The position numbers and the translations under genes were made by a program. Of a stretch of 64,000 nt of DNA, positions 1-10,452 are shown one piece after another. Below the pieces are notes generated by a model. The model was not told where the DNA came from. It saw only the letters and a list, made by a program, of their open reading frames with translations, and made no database searches. The first letter of the stretch is position 1; every line of letters starts with the position of its first letter. The stretch is from positions 9,734,001 to 9,798,000 of the forward strand of contig JAKZAP010000014.1 in NCBI GenBank assembly GCA_023053575.1, written 5' to 3'. This DNA is from Branchinecta lynchi. Taxonomy: Eukaryota; Arthropoda; Branchiopoda; Anostraca; Branchinectidae.

Positions 1-194
1 GCACTGGTTTTGGACTTAGGAACGCCCTAGGGGCTTGGTCTCACGGCTCGTCCACAACGGACAGCAAAGATTTTACCTATCTTTGCAGAAACGATTTTCG
101 TAGGTTCAAGGTTTTAATTACACTTCTGTATAAAATGATAATAAATAGAGAAAACAGGTACTATACAGAATAGACCTATTTGACATATCACTAA

Positions 195-440
195 TTGAGG
201 GTCTCGTCCGGACAGAAATGGTATTATTTTAAGGAAGGTCCTTGCCAAGCAAGGAAAAAGCTTTGGCGTGTACTGTGTGATAGCGGGAAATTTAATTGCT
301 ATCGTCCTCGAAGAACCATGACATCCTTCCGACGTCAAAATCAGCCCAGCGCTACACCCGACACCAAAACAAGTTGGAGCCATGTCGACGAGATACAGGC
401 AGTCATTAGACAATATTTTGTGGCAAATTTTAACAAGTGA
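195..440 (+). CDS. Possible 3'-terminal exon of an unrecognised gene
   Basis: An open frame of about 80 codons, rich in Lys, Arg, Ser and Thr, ends in TGA at 438-440, and an AATAAA signal follows 55 bases later (495-500). That order is what a last exon with a short 3' UTR would look like. No clear upstream acceptor decides its left edge; an AG at about 213-214 is possible. The minus strand carries a longer open frame (114-494) over the same bases, so chance cannot be excluded. I do not recognise the protein and assign no function. Confidence 0.2.
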   Translation: MRVSSGQKWYYFKEGPCQARKKLWRVLCDSGKFNCYRPRRTMTSFRRQNQPSATPDTKTSWSHVDEIQAVIRQYFVANFNK

Positions 441-494
441 CCGACATTTTGTTTTTGTAATATATATTGTTTTATTTATCCTCGCGATATTCAC

Positions 495-500
495 AATAAA
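495..500 (+). promoter_or_regulatory. Putative polyadenylation signal AATAAA
   Basis: AATAAA lies 55 bases after the TGA of the open frame ending at 440. It has meaning only if that frame is a real terminal exon. Confidence 0.2.
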
Positions 501-519
501 GTTATTTATCGTTCAATTT

Positions 520-1010
520 ACATTCGGAGATGGGCTAGGACGATAAAACTTGTCAGGCGTATTGGGGACCTGACCAAATTGACTTGAAAACTTCACTTCG
601 CGGATCCGACCATCCGGGTAGATGGAGGGGAAACCCGGGAACTTTGGGCACACATGACTTTCTAACGAGTTAATCGATTTGGATGAAACTTGATAATTGC
701 CAAGAGCAAATGTCCCATATATTCCATTTGAGGTCTGAATTGGATCCAAGTTGGTGGGAAATCTTGTCGAGCGCTTAGAGTCGAGGAATCGGGACGGGAC
801 ATGGCGCAAAGGACTAAGCCCTAGGTTTACCTTGTATAGAACCGGGCCGAGCCGGGAACTGTGGGGGAGTTGGATCGGGGTCTCGGAGTTTGGGTATTTT
901 AAAGGGACTAGGACGGGATCTTCATATCTTCTTCAAAATCGTCACTTCTTGGATCCAACAGTCTAGGGGGTCTTGAAGGGAGGGGTAGTCCGGAATCTTG
1001 TGACTCGCAT
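520..1010 (-). repeat. Family B repeat, fragment in reverse orientation
   Basis: Read on the minus strand this segment carries the family B phrases: CAAGTTTCATC with gggtccctga-type text before it, a 'ggtcggatc..ggaa' block, and 'aagtttcatccaaatcgat'. The terminal stem-loop is absent, so the copy is truncated at both ends. Confidence 0.6.
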
Positions 1011-1380
1011 AACTTATGAAAATCAGCTGAAAACAAAAGAATATAGTCGTGGGCGTTATAAGGATACCAATCGATTTTAATTATAAAGTTTGTCTTACGG
1101 GTAATATTACCAGCATGGGAACTCCATTTAGATCATCATTAATCGTTATCAAAGAAATTCATTCCACTAAAGCTCATAGCTGAAGACGTATTATTATCGT
1201 TAATTTGCATTTTCATGCTTGAAAGTTCAGTTTGATGAAGGAAAGGGAGTCTTGTACCGGACTCGAACTATTCAGATGTTCGGAAGAAAGTTTAGAAATA
1301 AGGAGAAAGGGAAAGGTCATCTGCAAACTTCTACTTATGAGGAAAATCATTTATAGCTACACTATTAACAGAACAAAGGA
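1011..1380. other. No gene seen
   Basis: AT-rich sequence without a usable open frame or a match to the repeat families recognised elsewhere in the window. Confidence 0.5.
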
Positions 1381-1394
1381 AATAAGAGAGCCCA

Positions 1395-1865
1395 ACCTGG
1401 TTCCTTGAGCGTTTCTCTTGGTAATTGTTTTAAAGTGTGGATGCGGATACGGCTATGGATACGACTCTTGTTACTAGCATTAGGTTTAGGCGCGAAAGCT
1501 GCTTTCGTGACCTTTACAATAACTCTTTTCGTTGGTTGCATGGGTTCAAGTGGAACTGCAGTGTGTTGTCAATGTTCGTTGGTGAAGGCCTTCCCTCGTT
1601 TCCAGAAATTAGGCGCTTTTCTGTTCTGTCTCTGCAGAAGCGAATTCTTGAGTCTCAGAACCCGCTGCTGGTTGTCCTGGCTAGGCCGCATATGAGGCTG
1701 TCGCTCCCAATATGGTTGTCGTGGGGGAAGTTGCTGTTTTGCAACTTTTCCCCCGGTTTTGAGTAATGTATTATAGTGTGTTGCTGTTAATTTTGTTTTT
1801 AGTTGTTGTTTAAAGAAGTATATCGCCCTTGTTGGCCATTGATTTAGTCAAATAAATAAATAAAT
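1395..1865 (+). mobile_element. LINE family 1, 3' end fragment
   Basis: The frame at 1437-1766 encodes a peptide nearly parallel to the end of the reverse transcriptase frame on the minus strand at 23298-23867. Shared blocks are LYNNS, WLHGF, WNCS and MFVGEGLP, followed by a Phe/Pro-Glu step. The match ends in a non-coding stretch closed by a short tandem tail (AAAT)n at about 1848-1865, as expected for the 3' end of a non-LTR retrotransposon. Only the C-terminal part is present and another reading frame has drifted over it, so this is a dead 5'-truncated insertion. Confidence 0.75.
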
Positions 1866-1950
1866 ATTCCGTTTTACTACTGCGGTCTTAGTGAGAGAAA
1901 GCTGGCAGTCATACTCCGTCAAAATTGATCATGGCTCATAATCATGAATC

Positions 1951-1992
1951 ATGGCACTTGCAGACTTCGGCTCAACGGCTGTAAGTGCCATA
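1951..1992. repeat. Isolated TATGGCACTTG stem-loop (family B terminus)
   Basis: ATGGCACTTGCAG is followed after about 15 bases by its inverted copy CTGTAAGTGCCATA. This is the stem-loop that closes the right end of the large family B elements (for example 16657-16687 and 26214-26247), here without an attached element body. Confidence 0.6.
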
Positions 1993-1999
1993 ATAATAG

Positions 2000-3121
2000 C
2001 AGTTAGCTCATGTGGCACATGAAAGGGTAGGTAGCATGTATTTCAGTTAAATTATTCGTGCTGTATAGGTCGTATGGTCCTTCCCAGACCCCCCCCCCCC
2101 CAAATCCCCCTGAGGGATATTATTGTTCAACCCAGATATCTCGAATACAATATTTCTAAGAACTCCCACTCTAACTTCCCCCACTGTGGCCAAGTCCAAT
2201 CTGGACCTGAAATTGAACATAAGTATAAATGTGACCATACAAAACTGTCCTCTTTATGATGATCCCTTTAAGGGGTCTAGGAATTGATTTGTGCACCGTC
2301 AGCTGAAGCTGCACACTTTAATTGAAGGGTGCTAGGAAATCATTTCATGTTCCTCCCATCCGCTAACTCCTCTTCTGAGGCTTAATCTGGGCCCAAGTTT
2401 CCTGTAACCCGTGTAGAGAAATTCGAATCATTTAGGCCATCATTTGATTATTTCATGGTTTTCAAAAAGTCAAGCTGGAAGCTTGTCGTTATTTCTGCCC
2501 TACACCTACCCCCTACCCCCTCCGCCATTTTTATCAGCCTTACGGTTGTTCTTGCGTGTTGTAACATGGTTTTCATTGATCGCGAGGGTTGACTATCATG
2601 GCTTTACTCTTACCATGTTAATGTTTAGCCGAAAAGGGCTGAGATAAGACAGTCTATTTACCCATCATCTCTTCACTTAAATAGGCTTGAAAACCAAATG
2701 AAAATGCGTTACTTAGTTGCTCCGCTATTTACGAGTAATGGCTTTCGGATCGTCGACTGTCCCTGTCGGATTTGTGGTTGTGTGGTATTTCTTGTACCTG
2801 TGTGGTATTTCTGACGAAAGCAATTTACGAAAAAGAAGTGTTCACGTAGTGAGCAGTGGTCACCTAGCTCACCACTGGCAACTGAAAAGCCGCGTTTGTG
2901 TTGAGATTCAAATTTTTCTCGTCATCGTAGAACTTTGCGTTGTGAGGACGGCCGTAGATATTCTGAACGTCACACTAGATCAGATAGTTGAATATCGAGA
3001 AATGTGTAAGCAGATTCCAAATAGTTCACTCAATCGAATGATAGAAAAAGAGTTGGCTTTTCAGTTAAACTTTAAGCTATTACTATTTTCAGAATTTTAC
3101 TCAACTCATTTCTTCTTTCAG
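2000..3121. other. No gene seen; presumed intron or intergenic sequence
   Basis: Contains a C run at about 2090-2101 and scattered short frames without protein-like character. Positions about 2625-2680 resemble the last 65 bases of the window (see findings). The long frame at 2717-3154 runs through the acceptor of the exon at 3122 in a different frame and is treated as chance. Confidence 0.45.
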
Positions 3122-3333
3122 TTTCGGATGGTGGAAAATAAAGATGCTCTATGACCCAAATGAACAGTCTCAGGTCACGGGGCAAGCAACCTGTCGATTA
3201 TTTGGGAACACATTTATTGACACCATAAAGCAGCTGAACAGTACTGTTATTTGGAGTGCTTATGACTTAACTACAAGCCCCGTCTTCGGTGTGAAGGAGA
3301 TGTTAACGAAAACCCTTGGTGTCGACTATGGAA
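3122..3333 (+). CDS. ANF_receptor-domain exon, third cassette (partial)
   Basis: The segment encodes about 70 residues: GWWKIKMLYD, then QATCRLFGN, ending at VDYG. It aligns with the second half of exons A2 (32907-33308) and B2 (38441-38848), where the matching positions read WQRFGVLYYE and GHSACYFLL, including the shared Cys. The acceptor is tttcttctttcag (AG 3120-3121) and the donor is GGAA|GTAAGC at 3333, the same phase-1 donor at the same alignment position as in A2 and B2. In this copy an extra intron splits what is one exon in A and B, since the first half (GPxCDYVVSP block) is missing from the adjoining DNA. It would belong to a receptor guanylate cyclase or natriuretic-peptide-receptor-like membrane protein. 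Whether it is expressed or a remnant cannot be told. No earlier exon was found upstream in the window. Confidence 0.6.
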
Positions 3334-4047
3334 GTAAGCAGCTTTAGTTTATATTGCTTTCCAGCAGTGGTATACAGTATGTCCGGTTTGGCGTAGTGGT
3401 CTCAACAAAAACTAATTTTCTGGCAAAAATTATCAACAAAACTAAAACGTACTCATCTGCTTTACTCTTAATAAGCTCAAACGGTTTCACGTTTATTACT
3501 CAATAGGAATACATTTGAATCTGTCTTTTTCTTCATTCTCGTCAGCGCCCGGTATTTGCATCACTGCCGGCGCTGCGCTTTCAACTTGAATCTGGACCCA
3601 GTTGCCCATGGACGGGGTGGGTGGGGGAGGTGCAACTTTAAAAGTAATTTCCCAGCCCTAAGATCTAGAAGTACTGCCAAGGAACTTCATCGTCCTACTT
3701 CAAGCTCTCGTCAAGTTATGAACATTATTCACTGGGCAATCGGGTCCATTTGACCCTGGACCGGGCGGGTGTGGGGTGCAGGACCCCTAAAAGGCACAAC
3801 TAGACCACAATACTGACAAGTGTATCAAGTTTGAGCTTGATACATACGCTGGTTCACGAGTTATGTGCTTCACAAAAAACGGTGGAAACCGGAAGATGAA
3901 AGCCGAAAGCTGCTAGAGCGCTCGCATTAGTAGATTGTTCCAGGGAACACTCCACTAAAAATGGGTTAGCAAGATTTTTGCTGTCACATTCCGTCTTCGA
4001 TCGTTTGGCATTCCGTTCTGATAATGTATATATATGTGTCGTCAGTA
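3334..4047. other. No gene seen; family B-like debris and a small hairpin
   Basis: Between 3580 and 3800 GC-rich phrases such as 'ctggaccgggcgggtg' recall family B. At 3822-3845 TGTATCAAG and CTTGATACA form a hairpin over a six-base loop. No coding signal. Confidence 0.4.
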
Positions 4048-4055
4048 GGTGGAAG

Positions 4056-4280
4056 CAGAGGGGGTCGCGACTAGGGGTGGGGAGGGGAGCCCCCCCCCCC
4101 CCCCCCCCCGAATGTTGTCGGCCAGTCGTAAAAAAATAGTCTAGTCGGCGCAAAGCCGACTGGAAACAGTCGTTTTTTTGTTAAAAGACAGTCGGTAAAA
4201 ATGACCAGCCAGTCGGTAAATACCTTCCCCCCCCCCCAAAAAAAAAAAAAAAAAAAACATTTTGGCTAGTAACGCCTCTG
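4056..4280 (-). mobile_element. hAT-like non-autonomous element (MITE group 1), copy 1
   Basis: Right end read inward on the minus strand is CAGAGGCGTTACTAGCC; the left end is CAGAGGGGGTCGCGACTAG. It is flanked by ggtggaag (4048-4055) and gctggaag (4281-4288), an 8-bp target duplication with one mismatch. CAGNGGCG ends plus 8-bp duplications fit the hAT superfamily. C runs lie inside both ends. No transposase is encoded. Confidence 0.8.
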
Positions 4281-4289
4281 GCTGGAAGG

Positions 4290-4800
4290 TCAATCATTGA
4301 GAGGAAAACAGTAAATGATTTCCCTGGGTGATTCCCGACCATAAGTGATTGCTGCGTTCCATTCCAGCCCAGGCTTCGGTAACAGAAGGAAAGCAAGAGG
4401 ATGTCAAGACTAGAGTAAAGACTCGGCTAATGTTGAAATTCTCCTAGATTTGGGATCGAAGTATATCCGATTTCGGATCGCGAGACATAGAATCACCTGA
4501 TTTGTGCTGCACAATGCATACATTTTTGTAAAAGAAAAATATGACATCGGTAGTGGATTAATCATGGAAATGCACTTGCTCGCACAAGTTTAAGAGATTC
4601 TTAGGTGGCAGAAATATCGAATAAACGTCTGAATAGGGTAGATAGGTCTCTAGATGGCTAAGAAAAATTTGTTCAGTAAATAATTACTTTGATTGATCAC
4701 AACTAATTTTATATCCGAGAGTGCACTGTCTGATTTTGGGGTCTTCTTCTAAGGACACGTTATCTAGTCTTCCAGAAGGTTCTATTAGTGATCAGCTCAG

Positions 4801-4837
<37 letters not shown>

Positions 4838-5163
4838 AACAATCGATTATGGATAATAAATCTTGACTAAACTATCTTTGCAAAAGTAGTAACGGCGCAT
4901 ATTGATGATATTGAATGTTTTTTTCTGGTGCAAGAAGATACACCAAATTTGACTTCATATTTAGTTTTAGCTTGTCGTTCTGCATCAGGATCGTACTTCA
5001 GTCTAAGAAAAAAGGATGACCACGAAAATTATAATTTTTATTCTAATACGTTAAAATGGCATTAACTTTTTTCTGGTGCTTGGTATTTCGTATTTTTGTA
5101 CTTGGTATTTTCGGTTTCAGCTTGTCATTATGCAACAGAACCGTAGCGTATTTCAGTTCAAGA
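4290..5163. other. No gene seen; 32-base T run at 4803-4834
   Basis: AT-rich, no recognised repeat family or open frame apart from the long T run. Confidence 0.5.
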
Positions 5164-6224
5164 ACAAGACCAAAGGTTTCGATGGGATCCCAAAATTTTA
5201 ATATTTGCTCCCGACGTTTCGGTCTTGTAGATATTCAGTCTTCAACAGACTGCTTAAACATTTTTACTTTTAAAATGTACAAACAGGTTAAGGCCATTGT
5301 TAATAATCGGAGAAGACCAAGTTCGTATTTGACAGAGCAAACCGGATACGTCAGCTGAATTTCAAGAAGTTCAGATATATTCAGATACCGTTTTGCGGTG
5401 TCAAATATTCAGATACGGATTCAGCTTATGGTTTACACTATAGCCTACGTCGTATCTTCTTCCTTCCTTACTTCTGCTCAAATTCCGGTTTCGGCTGGAT
5501 TCCGGACAAACTACTTGTCTGGCAAAAAAAACTAAAGCTCCAAAGGAGTTCAGCATGTCTCCTTACCCCTAAATCCAACCTCTAATCAACTTCAGATTAA
5601 ACTTTTACTTCTAACAAATTTTCCGGTTTCAGCCGGATTCCGAGTGATCTATACGTCCGGTGAGAAAATGATTATCATATACGAATTCAGCATGTCTTCT
5701 TACCCACAAATCGAACATTTTATCAAAATTAAATAAAACTTTTATTTTTAACAAATTCTCAGGTTTTGGCCGGATTCCGGCCGAACTAATTGCCCAGCGA
5801 GAAAATACATTTCATATTCGGACTCAGCACGTCTCCTTGCTCCTAAATCAAATCTCTAATCAACTTCATATTAAATTTTTATTTTCACAAGTTTTCCGGT
5901 TTTCGCCGGATTCCAGGTGAACTATTTGTCCGGCGAGAAAATAGATTTCATATGCGAATTCAGCATATCTCGTTACCCCTAAATATATATCTCAATAGCT
6001 TTCAAAAAATATTTGTGTTGCCCCCGTAATTCGAAACCCCTCCCCCACCCTCAAATATAGGGCTACAGAGTCCATCTTCGAACTTGACCTGTACTTTGAC
6101 CCATAGGACCCTCCCACCAAGTTTCGTCAAAATATCTCAATCCCTTCGAGAGTTATCGTGCGGACAGACGGACAACTTTTGCGATGTCATAGGTATCCCT
6201 CTACTTACGTTTTCGGATCCCAAT
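5164..6224 (+). repeat. Family A repeat, copy 1
   Basis: Begins ACAAGACCAAAGG.. GGGATCCC and ends ..GTCATAGGTATCCCT, CTACTTACGTTTTCGGATCC. Between them lie four to five units of about 136 bp, each with TTCCGG..CCGGATTCCGG, 'actacttgtccgg(c/t)gagaaaa' and 'cagcatgtcttcttaccc'. Then comes a short module with AAGTTTC..ATCTC, TTCGAGAGTTATCGTGC and GGACAGACGGACA. Frames within it (5056-5358 and others) are not genes. Confidence 0.85.
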
Positions 6225-6424
6225 AACGGACGACCAAGGGAATTTAATTTTTTTTAAGAAAACGTAAGAAAAAGGCATTAAAAGCGAAAAAACACTTATT
6301 TTGCTTTGATCCAGGATATGCAACTTTGAATATGTTGCAGCTTTGGATATGATGTTCAGTTTTTTTCTCTACAACGTGGTGTAAAGATCATTTGTGTTGT
6401 AATTTATTCCGGGTCCACCTCTTT

Positions 6425-6740
6425 TTGGAGCTCATTTTCCTGTACCATGATAAAACTTGGCACGCATATCAGGGACCCAAACGGATTAACTTGCAAATAA
6501 TCACTTCCCCGATCCGACCATCAATGGGGGAATGACAACATGGGGAATCTGGAAATTAGTAACATTCATAACTTTGGAACGGATATTCGGGCGTGCATTA
6601 AACTTGACAGGTATCGAGAACAAATGTCTTGGATGTTTATTGTCAAATTCGGATCGGATCTGGTAACTGGGGGGGGGGGGGGCTGGAGGTGGACACCCGA
6701 AATGCTTTTTCTAGTTTTCGTCAAACCCCTACCCCTTTCT
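6425..6740 (-). repeat. Family B repeat, fragment
   Basis: Minus-strand text matches family B: 'gggtccctgatatgcgtgccaagttt' and the 'ggtcggatcggggaa' block, plus a 14-base G run at 6669-6682. Both ends are missing. Related text ('gcgtgcattaaacttgac') recurs at about 6920-6950. Confidence 0.55.
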
Positions 6741-6744
6741 TCGC

Positions 6745-6910
6745 ACTAGTATAGCTCTGCGCATGGATGAATCATTCTTTCATCACACTAGTATAGCTTT
6801 GCTCGTGGATTCTTTGCAAGAATTCGTTCGGAGAGAGATAGATCAACCGAAGGTCAAAGGGGTTGGCAAAGTATGTTGTTGAACCTTAGTAGGGGCTGGT
6901 TGATATAGCG
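6745..6910. repeat. Short repeat module C, copy 1
   Basis: The phrase CTAGTATAGCTCTGCGC, then 'atggatgat', 'gaaggtcaaaggggttgg' and 'agtaggggctg' recurs at 58890-59040 in the same order and, inverted, at about 48615-48775. The phrase is doubled here (6747 and 6788). Confidence 0.5.
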
Positions 6911-7125
6911 GATAATCGAGCGTGCATTAAACTTGACTATGATGGATAGGTGAAACCTGGTGACATTTATGGGGAGTCCGTTCCAACGCGTTCGACACGA
7001 ATGACGAGATGGCCTACTTTCAAGACTTTAGTCCAGACCAGGACTCGGTACGACCAATGGACCATCTAGTGGTACGATTCATAAGGACAGGTGGAAGTTT
7101 TTCCAAGAAACTCTCGTCAGAAAAA

Positions 7126-8539
7126 ACAAGACCAAAGGTTTCGATGGGCTCCCAAAATTTTTAATATTTGCTCCCGACAATTCGGTCTTGAAGAAATTCG
7201 GTCTTCAACAGACTTCTTAAGCATTTTTACTTTTAACATTTAAAAACAGGTTAATGCCAATGGTAATAATCGGAGAAGATCAAGTTCGTATTTGACAGTG
7301 CAAACCGGATAGGAACAAGTTCAGATATATTCAGATATCCGTTTTGCACTGTCAAATATTCAAATATGGATTCAGCATATGGTTTACCCTATAGCCTACT
7401 TCGTATCTTCTTCCTTCCTTATGTCTGCCCAACTTCAGGTTTCGGCCGGATTCCGGACAAATTACTTGTCTGGCAAAAAACTCAGGATGTCTCCTTACCC
7501 CTACATCCAACCTCTAATCAACTTCAGATTAAACTTTTACTTTTAACAAATTTTCGGGTTTCAGCCGGATTGCCAGCGATCTATAGGTCCGGTGAGAAAA
7601 TGATTGTCATATGCGAATTTAGCATGTCTTCTTACCCGCAAATCGAACATCGTATCAAACCTAAATAAAACTTTTGCTTTTAACAAATTCTCCGGTTTTG
7701 GCCGGATTCCGGCCGAAGTAATTGTCCGGCGAGAAAATAAATTTAATATTCGGACTCAGCACATCTGCTTGTCCCTAAATCGGACCTCTAACCAACTTCA
7801 TATTAAACTTTTACTTTCACAAGTTTTCCGGTTTTTGCCGGATTCCGGGTGAACTATTTGTCCGGCGAGAAAATAAATTTCATATTCGAATTCAGCATGT
7901 CTCCTTACCACTAAATCAGCTATCTCAACACCTTTCAAAAAATATTTGATTCGCCCCTTAATTTGAAACCCTTCCCCAACCTCAAATATAGGGCTAGAAC
8001 GCCCATCTTCGAACTTGACCTGTACTTTGACTGAAAGGATCCTTCCACCAAGTTTCATCAATTTATCTCGATCCCTTCGGGAGTTATCGTGCGTACAGAC
8101 GGACAGACGGACAGACGGGCAACTTTTGCGATGTCATAGGTATCCCTCCCAGAGGCGTTACTAACCAAAATGTTTGGGGGGGGGGGGGACGAGGCATTTA
8201 CCGACTGGCTGGTAATTTTTAACCGACTGTTTCTGCAGAAAAGACGACTGTTTTCAACAACAGAAAATTACAGTTTAGAAAAAAATCGACTGATTTTCAG
8301 AAAAATTCTTTTATTTTCTGAGAAACCGACTATTTCGACGAAAAATCGACCAATTTTCAGAAAAACCGACTGTTTTCGTGAAAAAAATCAACTGTTTTGA
8401 CGAAAAATCGCGGCGCTTCTTGCCGACTTGGTTATTTTTTACCGACTGGCCAACAGCTTCGGGAGGGGGGGGGGCGGCCCCCCTCCCTCCCCCGGTCGTG
8501 ACGCCCCTGATCCCTCCACTTACGTTTTGGGATTCCAAA
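7126..8539 (+). repeat. Family A repeat, copy 2, split by a hAT-like insertion
   Basis: Same order of parts as the copy at 5164: ACAAGACC end, four 136-bp units, the AAGTTTCATC and (CAGACGGA)n module, then ATCCCTCC|..|ATCCCTCCACTTACGTTTTGGGATTCC. The break at 8150-8509 is a later insertion that duplicated ATCCCTCC. Confidence 0.85.
8150..8509 (+). mobile_element. hAT-like MITE group 1, copy 2, nested in family A
   Basis: Starts CAGAGGCGTTACTAACC and ends GGTCGTGACGCCCCTG. It is bounded by a perfect 8-bp duplication ATCCCTCC at 8142-8149 and 8510-8517, and the host sequence reads through when the element is removed. The interior is built of repeated short phrases (GAAAAATCGAC, ACCGACTG) and has G/C runs next to both ends. 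Confidence 0.92.
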
Positions 8540-8856
8540 AAGTGGCAAATAGATATATAAAATTGTCGGGTTTTGCAGAAAAATGATACAGTTGTGTTCA
8601 CAACCCTCTTTGTCATCGACTGATGGTGGTTTCTTCTCCGTTTTTGCCATATCAGTTAAATCAGTCGCTGTTAATCTTACGCTCCGCAAGGCTGTATATC
8701 TGACAGATAAGACGCAGAAAAACAACGACGAAGAAGGAAAACAATAAAAAATACTTTGTTGGTACCTGTCATTTACGCCTGTGACCCAGACACTAAAACA
8801 AAAGGTAAAAGGGCGTGAAAAACGCATCTTTTGACGAGGCTCACTTTTCAACTTAC

Positions 8857-8974
8857 CGAGCCACTGACTTCCGTCTAGTTTTATCGGCTTATTATTAATC
8901 CGCGTTCTTTTTTCACCGACCGGCAACATAGAGAAATTAGCCGCTGAATCGGCACTTGTTTGAACCCCAGTTTC
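8857..8974 (-). CDS. Possible minus-strand internal exon, unrecognised protein
   Basis: On the minus strand a good acceptor (ttctgtctaacctcag, with a ctaac branch-like site) is followed by 39 open codons, starting ETGVQ and ending GSQWL, and a strong donor CTCG|GTAAGT. The exon is 118 nt and leaves phase 1. A second possible exon starts at 8667 on the same strand (acceptor gattaacag, peptide TDLTDMAKTEKKPPS..) in the matching phase, but its acceptor is weak and it runs into family A. I do not recognise the protein. Confidence 0.3.
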
Positions 8975-9089
8975 CTGAGGTTAGACAGAATATTAGTTTT
9001 ATATTTGAGACGGCTGAAGTCGAGGCTGAAGTTATCCTGATGCGTACGTTTTTATCGGAATAAAATCCAATTCTGTGGTGAATATATTG

Positions 9090-9275
9090 AAACGAGTAAG
9101 TAAGGAAGTAAGTAATTTATTTATGACCCGCCATTTTAAAAAGGCGTAGTAAATGAAGAAACTAAAGAAAATAAACAAAAGAGTGTGCAAGCCTATGCTG
9201 AAGTCTGGAATAATGGACAAATATAACCATCGTAACATTTTAACTGTTTGAGGTTTTATTTTGGAAGCCACTTCC
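9090..9275 (-). mobile_element. LINE family 3, 3' end
   Basis: A tail of TTAC/TTCC units on the minus strand (plus: gtaagtaaggaagtaagtaa) is joined to 'tttatttatgacccgccatttt', a stretch also found at 17308, 19230 and 47452. The insertion lies just upstream of the candidate minus-strand exon at 8857. Confidence 0.6.
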
Positions 9276-10150
9276 TGGCAGTTTCCATATCTATAATTAC
9301 GTTATTAAGATGTACCTGACAAAAAAGGCAGTCCAATGCTGTGAAAGATCCTTTGTAATTAAGTATCAGTATCAGAGTACATGGAGCGATTGCTTTTACA
9401 TCGATCATTCCTAGGAGGTTGCCAGGTTGAAAGTCAGATCTTTTTTTATCTTCTATAGATCATTGGTCCGTGAGAAACCTTGCAAAAGGTAAAGAAAATA
9501 AAACTGGCGGATGTCGCATAAACGTCTTCGCTCTTTCGGCAGTAAAGCCGCGGCCTACACTCCCATGTTTTTCTTCGCGTCTTTCATTCTGTCGAAATTT
9601 GTTCCCGCGCGCTCCGCCAGTTGCACTTGAGAAAATAAACACAGTCAGCTAAGATTTGGCAATCTTTTTCACTTGTAAGCTTGGGATTGTCCTTCAGTCG
9701 CGCGCGTTTCAACAGATTAGATTATAGGGAAAGGTACCTTTTGAAAACCCCACCTTCATTTAGTTTTCGCGTGAAGTATCCAAGACAAATATTTGAACGA
9801 TTGTGATGCTTTCGTACGGTCTTCTAGGAACTAAGGCAGCTTTTTGTTTAAATAATATTAGCAAGTGCGCCATTTCATGGAAATCTGGAGGGTGGGTAAC
9901 GGCGTCGTCCCGGGTCTATTTTCTATTTGTAAATACGAATCTTACACGGGTAAGACGGAAATACGTAAGTAATTAACAGTGGTAGTTAACAATGGACAAA
10001 ACTAGATTGACATTGCCTGGTCAGCATGGATTGTTGCACCAAGTTTTATCGACTTTACCGTTTACTTCTTCGCTTCCGCTTGTCAGCCTATCGAAGCTTT
10101 TAAAATGGTATATCCCGAGAGCGATTTTTGTTTAAAACAAGACCTAAGAA
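9276..10150. other. No gene seen
   Basis: Positions 9500-9620 are richer in CG dinucleotides than their surroundings and carry overlapping open frames of 60 codons on both strands, which I treat as chance. No repeat family was recognised. Confidence 0.4.
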
Positions 10151-10452
10151 CTCATATGGCACTTGATACGAGTAGGTGGTTCGTAAAAAGTAGACGAGAA
10201 ACCGAAATACCGCCATCTACAAATGCGGTATGGACCTAGAAATACCCAGGAAAATGAATTTTCTAGCTTCCAAGTTTCAACCCTACAGGTCAACTCGTTT
10301 GGTCCCTACACATGCCACACGGTTTCCAGTCCCCCCCCTCCAACTTCTCCTACCGAGTCCGAATCTGGTTCGGACTTCGGACTACTAAATGGATCATCTG
10401 AAGCATTTTCTCTTACCACCGATCAAGTCTCACTCAAATCTGAGCGTTTTTG

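Noticed and set aside
2717..3154. 145-codon plus-strand frame
   Set aside because: It crosses the exon acceptor at 3121 in the wrong frame, has no conserved pattern, and its start is mid-intron.
3378..3402. tRNA-like word 'tggcgtagtggtc'
   Set aside because: No B-box or cloverleaf partner follows within tRNA length.
8432..8929. 165-codon minus-strand frame, longest of its region
   Set aside because: Its C-terminal third is read from family A and the nested hAT-like element; only the first part (8857-8974) has splice support and is listed separately.
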